16,653 nt of DNA from an uncultured Candidatus Saccharibacteria bacterium (GCA_937919305.1 CALFQW010000101.1:1-16653), one strand, 5' to 3'. Counted from the first letter of the stretch, positions 1 through 7,618 are shown. Translations and numbers: made by a program. Notes: generated by a model not told the origin, from the letters alone.

Positions 1-125
1 TACAGTTAAGCCTGCAAAATTCGGCAGTATACCTAAGCGTAGTGTCAACGGCATCATATAAAGCACTATTGGTGGTGTTGCATGTGGAAAAACGGCATAA
101 ACTAATCAATATTGATGAAAAACAC

Positions 126-155
126 TTGCATGTGGGTAATAGTGGGTACTATACT
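126..155 (+). promoter_or_regulatory. Predicted sigma70-type promoter of mraZ / dcw cluster
   Basis: A -35 like TTGCAT (126-131) and a -10 like TATACT (150-155) are separated by 18 bp. Transcription would start near 162, giving a leader of about 95 nt before mraZ. Two of the four GTGGGTA boxes fall within the spacer, so a protein bound there would block RNA polymerase. A second copy of TTGCATGTGG lies at 78-87, identical to 126-135, but has no good -10 behind it. The match is read by eye. Confidence 0.6.
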
Positions 156-179
156 GTTGCTAGTGGGTAAGCGTGGGTA
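132..179 (+). promoter_or_regulatory. Four GTGGGTA direct repeats, predicted MraZ operator
   Basis: GTGGGTA occurs at 132-138, 142-148, 163-169 and 173-179. The centre spacing is 10, 21 and 10 bp, so all boxes lie on one helix face with one position in the middle skipped. MraZ proteins of other bacteria bind short direct repeats with a TGGG or GTG core at about 10-bp spacing upstream of mraZ and repress their own operon. The boxes overlap the predicted -35/-10 spacer and the start of transcription, so repression by occlusion is the simplest reading. MraZ is encoded immediately downstream. Confidence 0.75.
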
Positions 180-257
180 ACACCTCGCATAGAAAAACAA
201 AAAACCACGGCACAAAAAACTAAACAAACCAGTCCGTAAAGCTATAGGGAAGAGGAG

Positions 258-620
258 ATGGCAACGCTAGACTACTTTGAACGTAAGCTTGATGACAAAC
301 GCCGGTTAACTATACCGGTTGAGTTACGAGCAGAGTTCGCAGGCGGAGTAGTGATAACGCGTGGATTTTCAAACTACCTACATCTCTATCCAGTAAATGT
401 CTGGGAGGATGATGTGGAGCCTGCGCTAAAAGGCAGCATACTTGATGAACAAGTTGCTGACCTGAATGTACAGTTTCGCATGGGCAAAGTTTCGCAAGAC
501 TTGGACGCAAAGCAGGGCCGAGTTGTTTTCGAGCAGCATCTATTGCAGTATGCAGGCATCGACAAGACACTCGTCTGTGTAAGAGCGGGCAAGTATTGGC
601 GCGTCATGGCTGGGAAGTAG
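258..620 (+). CDS. mraZ: Transcriptional regulator MraZ
   Basis: MraZ is the ring-forming DNA-binding protein that opens dcw clusters and usually represses them. The 120 residues contain two SpoVT/AbrB-type halves. The first has LDDKRRLTIP (11-20), close to the family DDKGRLxIP. The second has LDAKQGRVVF (82-91), followed by LLQYAGIDK. It is shorter than the usual 140-150 residues and lacks most of the C-terminal tail. A purine-rich GGGAAGAGGAG stands directly before the ATG. The promoter and GTGGGTA boxes upstream, and rsmH downstream, agree with the call. The spacer to rsmH is unusually long at 333 bases. Confidence 0.95.
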   Translation: MATLDYFERKLDDKRRLTIPVELRAEFAGGVVITRGFSNYLHLYPVNVWEDDVEPALKGSILDEQVADLNVQFRMGKVSQDLDAKQGRVVFEQHLLQYAGIDKTLVCVRAGKYWRVMAGK

Positions 621-953
621 AGATCTAGTACCTTAATAAATCGGCAAAGACCAGAGTAGTACCCGAGTGATTCTCGAGGTCAGCTACCTGGCAGTCAGAC
701 GTGATAAGTGTAGTCACGTATCTCTACACTCGTACTTTCTTTTTAAACACACCTCCCAAAACTCCAACTTATTACCATTATCTCCCCAGATTTTGGTAAC
801 ACACATAAGTCTCTCACACTTTAGCCAGTGGGATAACGCTGACGTATCGGGCAATCCCAACACGTCACACCACAACAACTCCATTGGCGCTACACAAAAA
901 CAAAAATTTCTGCGAAAATAAAAACTGACTGCCTGGATAGGTGACCTCAAGAT
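621..953 (+). other. mraZ-rsmH spacer with alternative hairpins
   Basis: No convincing gene lies here. An open frame of 84 codons (667-921) starts with ATT, has no ribosome binding site and resembles no family I know. Two perfect stems exclude each other. ACGTGA/TCACGT pairs 699-704 with 714-719. AGTGTAG/CTACACT pairs 707-713 with 724-730 and is followed by a T-rich run (736-744). The second could act as a weak terminator or attenuator between mraZ and rsmH. I found no good promoter for rsmH, so read-through from the mraZ promoter is likely. Confidence 0.35.
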
Positions 954-982
954 ATGAGTAAACATACACCACAACAACTCCA
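867..982 (+). repeat. 17-bp direct repeat flanking the rsmH start
   Basis: ACACCACAACAACTCCA occurs at 867-883 and again at 966-982, 99 bp apart and in the same reading phase. The second copy encodes residues 5-9 (TPQQL) plus two bases of the next codon of RsmH. The first copy lies in the leader, and its frame is closed by TGA at 942-944 before the rsmH ATG. This could be a local duplication of the gene start or a regulatory repeat. Confidence 0.6.
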
Positions 983-1880
983 ACCCGAAGCCGATCACCG
1001 GTTTCACATACCTGTTCTACTAGACAAGGTTGTCGAGCTTCTTGCTCCGCAATCTGGCGAAACATACCTCGACTTGACAGCAGGGTATGGTGGCCACGCT
1101 CAAGCGATTGCAAATCGTACAGGCGACCATAAAGCCTTAACACTAGTGGATCGTGATGATAATGCGATAAAGCAGCTACAATCTTTCGAGCAGAAAGGTG
1201 CGCGCGTCGTGCATGATGACTTTGTGCATTTTGCGCAAGCAGCAGTTGCATCAGGCGATAAGTATGACATGGTTTTGGTTGATTTCGGTGTGTCGTCACC
1301 GCAACTTGATAGGGCAGAACGAGGCTTCTCGATACTGCGTGATGGTCCTCTCGATATGCGCATGGACAACCGTCAAAGCAAAAGTGCTTTTGATGTTGTC
1401 AATCATACGAGAGAGCAGGAGTTGGTCAAAATTCTTCGTGAATATGGAGAAGAACGACCCAGCAATGCTGTACGCGTAGCAAAAGCTATCGTACGAGCAA
1501 GACCACTGCATACTACCAAAGAGCTTGCCGATGCCATACTATCGACTCATCGTGGTCCGTATCAAAAAATACATCCCGCCACGCGTACTTTTCAAGCAAT
1601 CAGGATAGCAGTGAATGACGAACTGCAGCAGATATCAAAGCTGTTACACATTGTCGATAATCTACTGCAGCCGCATGGCAGAATCGCCTTCATATCGTTC
1701 CACAGCTTAGAGGATAGGCTGGTGAAGCAATACCTCAGCGATGAGGTGAAGGCTGGGTATGAAGCTAGTCTTCAGCTCATTACTAAAAAGGCAATCCTGG
1801 GTAAAATATATGATGTTCACAATCCGCGCGCACGGAGCGCAAGCTTACGCGCCGCTGTGAAAAATAAAAAGAAAGGATAG
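954..1880 (+). CDS. rsmH: 16S rRNA (cytosine-1402-N4) methyltransferase RsmH (MraW)
   Basis: RsmH uses S-adenosylmethionine to methylate N4 of C1402 in the decoding centre of 16S rRNA. The 308-residue length is normal. The SAM site is YLDLTAGYGGHAQAI (38-52). The family signature follows at LVDFGVSSPQLDRAERGFS (108-126) with DGPLDMRMD (130-138), then ATRTFQAIRIAVNDEL (209-224), ISFHSLEDRLVK (247-258) and NPRARSASLRA (290-300). AGGTGA (939-944), 9 nt before the ATG, supports the start. The protein ends in KNKKKG at a TAG, after which the same frame remains open for 40 strongly basic codons (separate entry). Confidence 0.97.
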   Translation: MSKHTPQQLQPEADHRFHIPVLLDKVVELLAPQSGETYLDLTAGYGGHAQAIANRTGDHKALTLVDRDDNAIKQLQSFEQKGARVVHDDFVHFAQAAVASGDKYDMVLVDFGVSSPQLDRAERGFSILRDGPLDMRMDNRQSKSAFDVVNHTREQELVKILREYGEERPSNAVRVAKAIVRARPLHTTKELADAILSTHRGPYQKIHPATRTFQAIRIAVNDELQQISKLLHIVDNLLQPHGRIAFISFHSLEDRLVKQYLSDEVKAGYEASLQLITKKAILGKIYDVHNPRARSASLRAAVKNKKKG

Positions 1881-2003
1881 GGTAAAAAATATGCCTATCG
1901 TAGTCAAAGACGCGTCACGCGCAGTAAAGATCGACGTTCACGTCGTTCAAACAAAAAAGCAGTAGACAAAGCTGCAGGCTCACCGTACAGATTGGTGCGG
2001 TGA
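1881..2003 (+). other. Basic in-frame extension after the rsmH stop codon
   Basis: After the rsmH TAG (1878-1880) the same frame continues for 40 codons to TGA (2001-2003). It encodes a strongly basic stretch rich in Arg, Lys and Ser, including RSQRRVTRSK and DRRSRRSNKK. It has no ATG, and no GTG or TTG except the last few codons. An ATG at 1891 in another frame, preceded by GGATAGGG at a suitable distance, would give only 24 residues (1891-1965). The stretch could be a lost C-terminal tail of RsmH, a tail reached by stop-codon read-through, a small gene broken by a frameshift, or non-coding leader. Protein-like composition is the only support. Confidence 0.3.
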
Positions 2004-2011
2004 GCACCAAT
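1978..2011 (+). promoter_or_regulatory. Two mutually exclusive 8-bp hairpins before ftsL
   Basis: GCTCACCG (1978-1985) pairs perfectly with CGGTGAGC (1998-2005) around a 12-nt loop. ATTGGTGC (1991-1998) pairs perfectly with GCACCAAT (2004-2011) around a 5-nt loop. The two share bases 1998 and 2004-2005, and the 3' arm of the first forms much of the loop of the second, so only one can form. They end 23 nt before the ATG of the ftsL-like gene, which has no Shine-Dalgarno sequence. No T-run follows, so a terminator is unlikely. A translational switch or RNA processing site is possible. Confidence 0.45.
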
Positions 2012-2034
2012 ATAAAAGAAAAAAGAAAAAACTT

Positions 2035-2391
2035 ATGTCTCGAAATCGCTCCACCACAGCTACGTTTAGCTCTCGATCAGAACGTATGTACCGACGTAAT
2101 CAAAACACCGTCGCATTTGCACCTAGTATATCCCTGGGTCCGATATCACATACTGTGCTAATAGCACTCATGATAGCCGTTCTCGGTATGATATATCTGA
2201 CGCAGGTTACAAAGACTAGTACTTATGGCTATCAGCTCGATAGCATTGAGACAGAAAGAGCGAGCTTGATAGCTGAACGTCAAGATCTAGAAAACGAAAA
2301 TGCACGACTACAGGCACTTGAGCGGGTGAAAAGTAGCAATGTTGCTAGTACAATGGTTGAGCCGGCTAAAGTTGAATACGCTAATAATTAG
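2035..2391 (+). CDS. ftsL: FtsL-like single-pass division protein
   Basis: The protein has 118 residues: a basic cytoplasmic N-terminus (1-37), one membrane segment (about 38-57, TVLIALMIAVLGMIYLTQV) and a charged coiled coil (about 64-98) with SIETERASLIAERQDLENEN. This is the FtsL/DivIC layout, and its place between rsmH and ftsI is where ftsL sits in most dcw clusters. FtsL proteins are too diverged to prove by sequence. In the divisome FtsL forms a complex with FtsQ and FtsB and activates FtsWI. The A-rich leader before ATG 2035 lacks a Shine-Dalgarno motif. The gap to ftsI is 11 nt. Confidence 0.7.
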   Translation: MSRNRSTTATFSSRSERMYRRNQNTVAFAPSISLGPISHTVLIALMIAVLGMIYLTQVTKTSTYGYQLDSIETERASLIAERQDLENENARLQALERVKSSNVASTMVEPAKVEYANN

Positions 2392-2402
2392 AATATTTCA
2401 GT

Positions 2403-4169
2403 ATGTCATGGTTTCAGCAGTTATCATCTGTAATGCAAAGTCGCACGTTCGTGCTTCGTTTGCTTTTATTGTTGATACTCGCAGTGTTTGCAGCACGACT
2501 TTTCTATATACAAGTCATTAGACATGACTACTACAGTGAGCAGGCTTTTCAAACCCAGGTATCAAAACTGACTATCTTGCCCGAGAGAGGCAAGGTCTAT
2601 GCGCTTGATGGCGATAAGCCAGTACCTCTCGTTTTGAACCAAACTGTATACACCGTTTTTGCCGATCCACAGGAGATCGAAAATGAATCTGCGGTTCGAG
2701 CAGCAATGCAAAAGATTGCCGGCGGTGAAATGGTAGATGGGTACGAAGAATTTCTCTCAAGTGATCGACTTCGTTATGTTGTAATGGCAAGAAATGTGTC
2801 ACAAACTCAGGCTGAAAAACTTCGCGAGATGAAATTAGCCGGTGTTGGATTTCAGAAATCTTCCCGAAGAGTGTATCCCGAAGGGCAGCTCGGTGCTCAG
2901 ATGCTTGGGTACGTCAACAGTGAAGGTGAAGGTCAGTACGGCCTAGAAGGAAAAATGGACACTGAGCTAAAAGGTAAAGCCGGCTTGTTACAGACAGTGA
3001 CAGATGTGCGTCAAATACCCCTCACGATTGGCCGAGATGACGCTAGTATTTCAGCCGAAGATGGGCAAGATATGGTTCTAACCATAGACCGTGGTATACA
3101 GCAAAAAGCTGAGGAAATTTTACGCACGGGCCTCGAGCGTGCAAAAGCGACAAAAGGCAGTTTACTTGTCATGGATCCCAATACTGGTCGCATCATGGCA
3201 ATGGCAAATCTTCCAACCTATGATCCCGCAAAATACACAGAAGTAGAAGATTATCGTCAGTTCCAGAATGGTACGGTTTCTGATCCGTATGAAGTTGGTT
3301 CAGTGATGAAAGTGCTGAGCATGGGGGTTGGTCTTGATACGGGTGCAGTGAATGTGAATTCGACGTTTGATAATACCGGATCAGTCAGTGTTGACGGTAC
3401 AATAATCAAGAACGTCGAAGAGGATCCTATATATCCAGGAACGTCGATGACCGATGTTTTAGAGTATTCGCTGAACACTGGTGTGGTCTATGTACTTGAG
3501 CAAATGGGTGGTGGTAATGTAAATGAGAAGTCTCGTCAGACACTCCATGATTATTATGTAAATAGGTATCGTTTTGGACAGAATACCGGTATCGAACAGG
3601 CAGGTGAGCAGCCTGGAATCATCATCGGGCCGAATGAAGGACAGGGCCGCAACGTTCGTTATGCAAATATGGCGTTTGGGCAAGGAATGAATATTACCAT
3701 GATACAAACTGCTGCAGCATTTTCAGCAGCGATGAACGGTGGTACATACTATCAACCAACTCTCATCCAGGGTACATTGGACGAGAAGGGTGAAGTGCAA
3801 GAAAATGCCCCTAAGGTCGTTTCGAGCGCTGTGCTCTCTCCCCCTGCATCGAATTCGTTACGACAGATGACCTTCGAAGGCCGAAATAAAGGATTTTTCG
3901 GCGACAAAGACCCTAAGGGGTATATCGTTGGAGGAAAGACGGGAACGAGTCAGATTATCGATCCAAATACCGGGCGTTATACAGACGATAACTCCATCGG
4001 CAGCTACCTTGGTTTTGGCGGTGCTGATAAGCCTGAATATGTCATAATGGTGAGAGTAGAAGATTCAAAGCTCACTACTGGTTATGCCGGTACCGTAGCG
4101 GCAGGTCCAATATTCAATGACATGTCGAACTGGTTGATACAGTATTTAAGGATACCGCCCAAAAACTAA
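2403..4169 (+). CDS. ftsI: Penicillin-binding protein, septal transpeptidase FtsI/PBP2-type
   Basis: This class B PBP cross-links septal peptidoglycan with FtsW. It has 588 residues. One N-terminal membrane anchor (about 17-37) is followed by the PBP dimer region with LPERGKVYALDG (59-70) and LGAQMLGYVNSEGEGQYGLEG (163-183). The transpeptidase domain starts near 245. All three catalytic motifs are present: SVMK (300-303, nucleophile S300), SLN (356-358) and KTG (512-514). There are no PASTA repeats. The usual PGSTFK context reads EVGSVMK, a mild divergence. The gap from the ftsL-like gene is 11 nt with no clear ribosome binding site. Confidence 0.93.
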   Translation: MSWFQQLSSVMQSRTFVLRLLLLLILAVFAARLFYIQVIRHDYYSEQAFQTQVSKLTILPERGKVYALDGDKPVPLVLNQTVYTVFADPQEIENESAVRAAMQKIAGGEMVDGYEEFLSSDRLRYVVMARNVSQTQAEKLREMKLAGVGFQKSSRRVYPEGQLGAQMLGYVNSEGEGQYGLEGKMDTELKGKAGLLQTVTDVRQIPLTIGRDDASISAEDGQDMVLTIDRGIQQKAEEILRTGLERAKATKGSLLVMDPNTGRIMAMANLPTYDPAKYTEVEDYRQFQNGTVSDPYEVGSVMKVLSMGVGLDTGAVNVNSTFDNTGSVSVDGTIIKNVEEDPIYPGTSMTDVLEYSLNTGVVYVLEQMGGGNVNEKSRQTLHDYYVNRYRFGQNTGIEQAGEQPGIIIGPNEGQGRNVRYANMAFGQGMNITMIQTAAAFSAAMNGGTYYQPTLIQGTLDEKGEVQENAPKVVSSAVLSPPASNSLRQMTFEGRNKGFFGDKDPKGYIVGGKTGTSQIIDPNTGRYTDDNSIGSYLGFGGADKPEYVIMVRVEDSKLTTGYAGTVAAGPIFNDMSNWLIQYLRIPPKN

Positions 4170-4195
4170 AAGGAATAGAATAAAAGATCATCACA

Positions 4196-5245
4196 ATGCA
4201 AATAAACGATATCCCACTACTGTTTGAACTCACGCCGCAGCTTATCAAGCTATTTGCACTTGCAGTTGCTGGTTTTGGATTTGCTATGGCACTCACGCCG
4301 GTATATACATATGCGGCATATCGGTATCGTTTCTGGAAAAAACAGCGTTCAACTGCGACAACAGGCGAGCTGTTAAGTGTATTCAACAAACTACATGAGA
4401 AGAAATTTGAGAGAAACATCCCCACAATGGCAGGACTTATCGCTCTCGTAGTCGTTGTTATCATCACGGTAGCAGCAAACCTAGACCGTCAACAAACCTG
4501 GCTACCGCTAGCGGCATTTTTTGGTGGTGGTGTAGTAGGGCTCATCGATGACATCATCAACATTCGAGGAAAAGGTGGTGGAGTCGGAGGGTTGAGATCT
4601 AGTGTGAAGTTTGCCTTGATAACGCTCATTGCATTGGTTGCTGCATGGTTCTTCTATACAAAGCTCGGCTACACCGATATCCATATACCTTTTGTGGGCG
4701 CACTTGAGATCGGCTGGCTTATAATACCTTTATTTGTACTAGTCGTGGTCAGTACGAGCAATGCTGTAAATATCAGTGATGGTCTAGATGGGTTAGCTGG
4801 TGGTCTGCTAGCAATGTCATTCGGTGTGTTTGGTGTCATAGCCTTACTGCAGGGCAACCTCGGTATAGCAGGATTTTGTTTTACGGTCGTAGGTGTATTG
4901 TTGAGCTATATATGGTTCAACATATACCCCGCTCGATTTTTCATGGGAGATGTTGGTAGCTTTGCCTATGGCTCTGCGCTCGGTGTTGTTGCGATGTTGA
5001 CGGATACCATGTTCTTACTACCTATCATTGGATTTGTATTTGTTCTCGAGGGTGGATCTAGCTTGATACAGATTGTTAGTAAAAAGTTCTTTAAGAGAAA
5101 AGTATTTATATCTGCACCGATCCACCATCATTTTGAAGCACTAGGATGGCCCGAGACAAAAGTCACTATGCGATTTTGGGTGATAGGGCAGATAACTGGG
5201 ATTGTTGGCTTACTCATAGCTCTGTCCGGAGGTCACATAACATGA
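4196..5245 (+). CDS. mraY: Phospho-N-acetylmuramoyl-pentapeptide-transferase MraY
   Basis: MraY transfers phospho-MurNAc-pentapeptide from its UDP carrier to undecaprenyl phosphate, making lipid I at the inner face of the membrane. The 349 residues are polytopic. Family motifs are HEKK...IPTMAG (67-80), GLIDDIINI (115-123) with the Asp pair 118-119, NAVNISDGLDGLAGG (189-203), FFMGDVGS (248-255) and APIHHHFEALGWPE (307-320). The only ribosome-binding-like sequence (AAGGA near 4169) is over 20 nt from the ATG, but no other in-frame start fits the family better. The stop overlaps the ftsW start as ATGA. Confidence 0.96.
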   Translation: MQINDIPLLFELTPQLIKLFALAVAGFGFAMALTPVYTYAAYRYRFWKKQRSTATTGELLSVFNKLHEKKFERNIPTMAGLIALVVVVIITVAANLDRQQTWLPLAAFFGGGVVGLIDDIINIRGKGGGVGGLRSSVKFALITLIALVAAWFFYTKLGYTDIHIPFVGALEIGWLIIPLFVLVVVSTSNAVNISDGLDGLAGGLLAMSFGVFGVIALLQGNLGIAGFCFTVVGVLLSYIWFNIYPARFFMGDVGSFAYGSALGVVAMLTDTMFLLPIIGFVFVLEGGSSLIQIVSKKFFKRKVFISAPIHHHFEALGWPETKVTMRFWVIGQITGIVGLLIALSGGHIT

Positions 5246-6531
5246 TGAGTGCACGCAGCTCGTCGCAAAAAACTACCGCTAAACAAGTGAACCAGTCGAT
5301 CGTGCGTCGTCACAGACCTGATTTTCAGATAGTGCTCTTCATGGGAATCTTGATGCTCATCGGTTTAGTTGTGCTGTATGCTATCAGTCCTGCACGTGTT
5401 GAACTAATAAACCAGGGTGGTTATGGTCTCGATCAAGCGCATTTTATGCAAAAACAAATACTCTATCTTGCTATAGGATTACTTGGCTTTGGCCTTAGCG
5501 CGAGCATTGCAATAGGGTGGTGGAAGACGAATGCTGAGAAGATTTTAATAGCCGGATTTGCTGCGTGTCTTCTGTTGGCGGTTTTGGGGTTATTCTTAAA
5601 CGGCGGCATAATTATAGAAACTGGAGGCGCAACTCGATGGTTTAACTTCGGTATAGGATCATTTCAACCAGCTGAGTTATTAAAATTTGGCATGTTGCTT
5701 TTTATCGCAGCGTTTTTGGGTCGACGTATTCAGCAAAACAAAGTCAATAGTGTAAATGACACACTGATACCACTCGGCGCGCTCATAGGACTAGCGTCGT
5801 TATTCATCATCGTGTTCCAGAAGGATCTCGGAACAGGGATTACGTTATTTGGAATGATTGCTGCAATGCTCGTTGTCGCACAGCTGAGCGCACGGCTCTT
5901 CATCCTCTGTGGGATCATTGCCGTCGGGGCAGGTATTTTGCTTATTGCGACATCTCCACACAGAATTGATCGTGTGATGACATTTCTTAACCCAGATGCA
6001 GTTGATGCATCGTCATACCATATTAACCAGGCGGCAATTGCTCTTGGGAGCGGTGGGCTAACGGGTAAGGGTTTGGGTCAGAGTGTACAAGCATTTGGGT
6101 ATCTACCTGAAGCGGTAAACGACTCCATATTTGCTATTCTAGGAGAGACATTTGGATTTATAGGCGTAAGTATAATCCTCGTTCTCTTTTTGATGTTACT
6201 CCGCCGACTGCTGTTTGTTATCGATAGGCTTGCGGACCCTACGATGCAGCTAGTTGTTGCGGGTGTGTTCGGTCTGATCGTGACGCATGTCGCGGTTAAC
6301 ATCGGTGCCATGACGGGCGTGTTCCCACTTACGGGCGTTACTCTACCGTTCCTCAGCTTCGGCGGCACGAGCTTGCTGTTTATGATGCTGGGGTTGGGGC
6401 TTGTTTTTCAAATATCCAGATACACTAGCCATGGTGCAGTCACACAAGAAGAAAGGAGCTCCAAGGATGAGGTTGCTTTGCGTCGGCGGCGGGTCGGGCG
6501 GTCACGTTACGCCAGTTCTCGCAGTTATTAA
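5242..6531 (+). CDS. ftsW: SEDS peptidoglycan glycosyltransferase FtsW
   Basis: FtsW polymerises lipid II into glycan strands at the division site and pairs with FtsI. The 429 residues form a multi-pass SEDS protein with GGATRWFNFG (128-137), FQPAELLKFGMLLF (141-154), FQKDLGTGITLFGM (192-205), GSGGLTGKGLGQSVQ (269-283) and PLTGVTLPFLSFGGTSLL (362-379). LPEAVNDSIFAILGE (288-302) is the catalytic loop, and D294 aligns with the essential SEDS Asp. I place the start at 5242 because GGAGG (5228-5232) lies 9 nt upstream and the ATG overlaps the mraY stop. An upstream in-frame ATG at 5146 lies deep inside mraY. The Arg-rich C-terminus overlaps murG by 65 bases. Confidence 0.95.
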   Translation: MMSARSSSQKTTAKQVNQSIVRRHRPDFQIVLFMGILMLIGLVVLYAISPARVELINQGGYGLDQAHFMQKQILYLAIGLLGFGLSASIAIGWWKTNAEKILIAGFAACLLLAVLGLFLNGGIIIETGGATRWFNFGIGSFQPAELLKFGMLLFIAAFLGRRIQQNKVNSVNDTLIPLGALIGLASLFIIVFQKDLGTGITLFGMIAAMLVVAQLSARLFILCGIIAVGAGILLIATSPHRIDRVMTFLNPDAVDASSYHINQAAIALGSGGLTGKGLGQSVQAFGYLPEAVNDSIFAILGETFGFIGVSIILVLFLMLLRRLLFVIDRLADPTMQLVVAGVFGLIVTHVAVNIGAMTGVFPLTGVTLPFLSFGGTSLLFMMLGLGLVFQISRYTSHGAVTQEERSSKDEVALRRRRVGRSRYASSRSY

Positions 6532-7618
6532 TAGACTTGCTGAGATAGATGATGAGCTCCAGGTGCTCTTTGTTTGTGATAGTGCTTTCGAGTCTCAGGC
6601 GAGAGGCCTTATGAAGCATGCTGCTGTACCCGTAAAGGTGAAAACAGTAAGCGCAGGTAAGCTGAGACGATATCATGATGAATCTTTGCTGCAAAAGATG
6701 ATAGACCTGAAGACTAACAGCAAGAATGCTCGTGACATTTTCCGGGTCGGTGTAGGTTTCATGCAAAGCCTAAAGATCATGCGCGATTATTCACCGGATA
6801 TCGTATTCGCTAAGGGTGGTTACGTATGCCTGCCAGTTGGCCTTGCGGCTCAATCGCTACATATACCTCTCGTGCTACACGATTCGGACGCAAGGCCTGG
6901 CTTGACCAACAAAGTACTGTCACGTTTTGCAGCCGGTATAGCTACGGGAACACCGCTAAAGAACTACAATTATAACCCTGGTATATCTACCTACACAGGG
7001 GTGCCAGTTGGGCCTGAATTTATAAAGTTTTCAAAAAAAGAACAATCTGACGCGAAAAAGAAGCTAGGGTTTGATATAAAAAGACCACTCGTAGTTGGAG
7101 TAGGTGGAGGTCTGGGGGCGATGAGTATCAATAAGGCTTTTGTCAGCGCGGGACACACTTTAGTTCAGAAAGGCTGTAGTTTATTGCTGGTCAGTGGTAG
7201 GGCACATGCTGATGAAATACGTCGTCAGATGCCAGAGAGTCAGCACATACGAGTAGAGTCTTTTGTATACAGCGACATGCATGAACTTCTCGGTGCGGCA
7301 GATGTAGTTGTAACCCGAGCGAGCGCAACATTTCTGCAAGAATTGAGCGCTTTGGCGAAGCCGTGTATTGTTGTACCGGCTGCTCAGTTGGGCGATCAGG
7401 TAAAGAATGCTGAGGTGTTCGCCGCTGCAAAAGCTGTCGTTGTTATGTCTGATAGAGAGATTGTTCAGAACGAAAACTTTACTAAACAAGTGATTGATTT
7501 AGTTGATTCTACTCAAAAACGACAACAACTAGCAAAGAATTTTCACAGTTTCGCGAAACCGAATGCAGCTAAAGATGTAGCAGATATGATATATGAAGTG
7601 ACAAGGCGCGGTTTATGA
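6467..7618 (+). CDS. murG: UDP-GlcNAc:lipid I N-acetylglucosaminyltransferase MurG
   Basis: MurG adds GlcNAc to lipid I to make lipid II on the cytoplasmic membrane face. The 383 residues show the two-Rossmann GT-B layout. The N-terminal GGGSGGHVTP (7-16) binds the acceptor diphosphate. FAKGGYVCLPVGLAA (114-128) and ARPGLTNKVL (142-151) follow. The C-terminal domain has GVGGGLGAMSIN (211-222), RASATFLQELSALAKP (284-299) and QLGDQVKNAE (307-316) for the UDP-GlcNAc side. The start at 6467 is preferred: it has GAAAGGAG (6451-6458) 8 nt upstream and puts the glycine loop at the N-terminus as in the family. Open frame extends back to 6401 inside ftsW. The gene overlaps ftsQ by ATGA. Confidence 0.95.
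   Translation: MRLLCVGGGSGGHVTPVLAVINRLAEIDDELQVLFVCDSAFESQARGLMKHAAVPVKVKTVSAGKLRRYHDESLLQKMIDLKTNSKNARDIFRVGVGFMQSLKIMRDYSPDIVFAKGGYVCLPVGLAAQSLHIPLVLHDSDARPGLTNKVLSRFAAGIATGTPLKNYNYNPGISTYTGVPVGPEFIKFSKKEQSDAKKKLGFDIKRPLVVGVGGGLGAMSINKAFVSAGHTLVQKGCSLLLVSGRAHADEIRRQMPESQHIRVESFVYSDMHELLGAADVVVTRASATFLQELSALAKPCIVVPAAQLGDQVKNAEVFAAAKAVVVMSDREIVQNENFTKQVIDLVDSTQKRQQLAKNFHSFAKPNAAKDVADMIYEVTRRGL

Noticed and set aside
2..170. Open frames at the left edge: one ending at 59-61 (tail TVKPAKFGSIPKRSVNGII) and one ending at 168-170
   Set aside because: Either could be the end of an upstream gene, but there is nothing to choose between them. The longer one runs through the promoter and GTGGGTA boxes, which makes coding unlikely there.
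667..921. 84-codon plus-strand frame between mraZ and rsmH
   Set aside because: Non-ATG start, no ribosome binding site, His/Ser/Asn-rich chance-like composition, and it overlaps competing hairpins.
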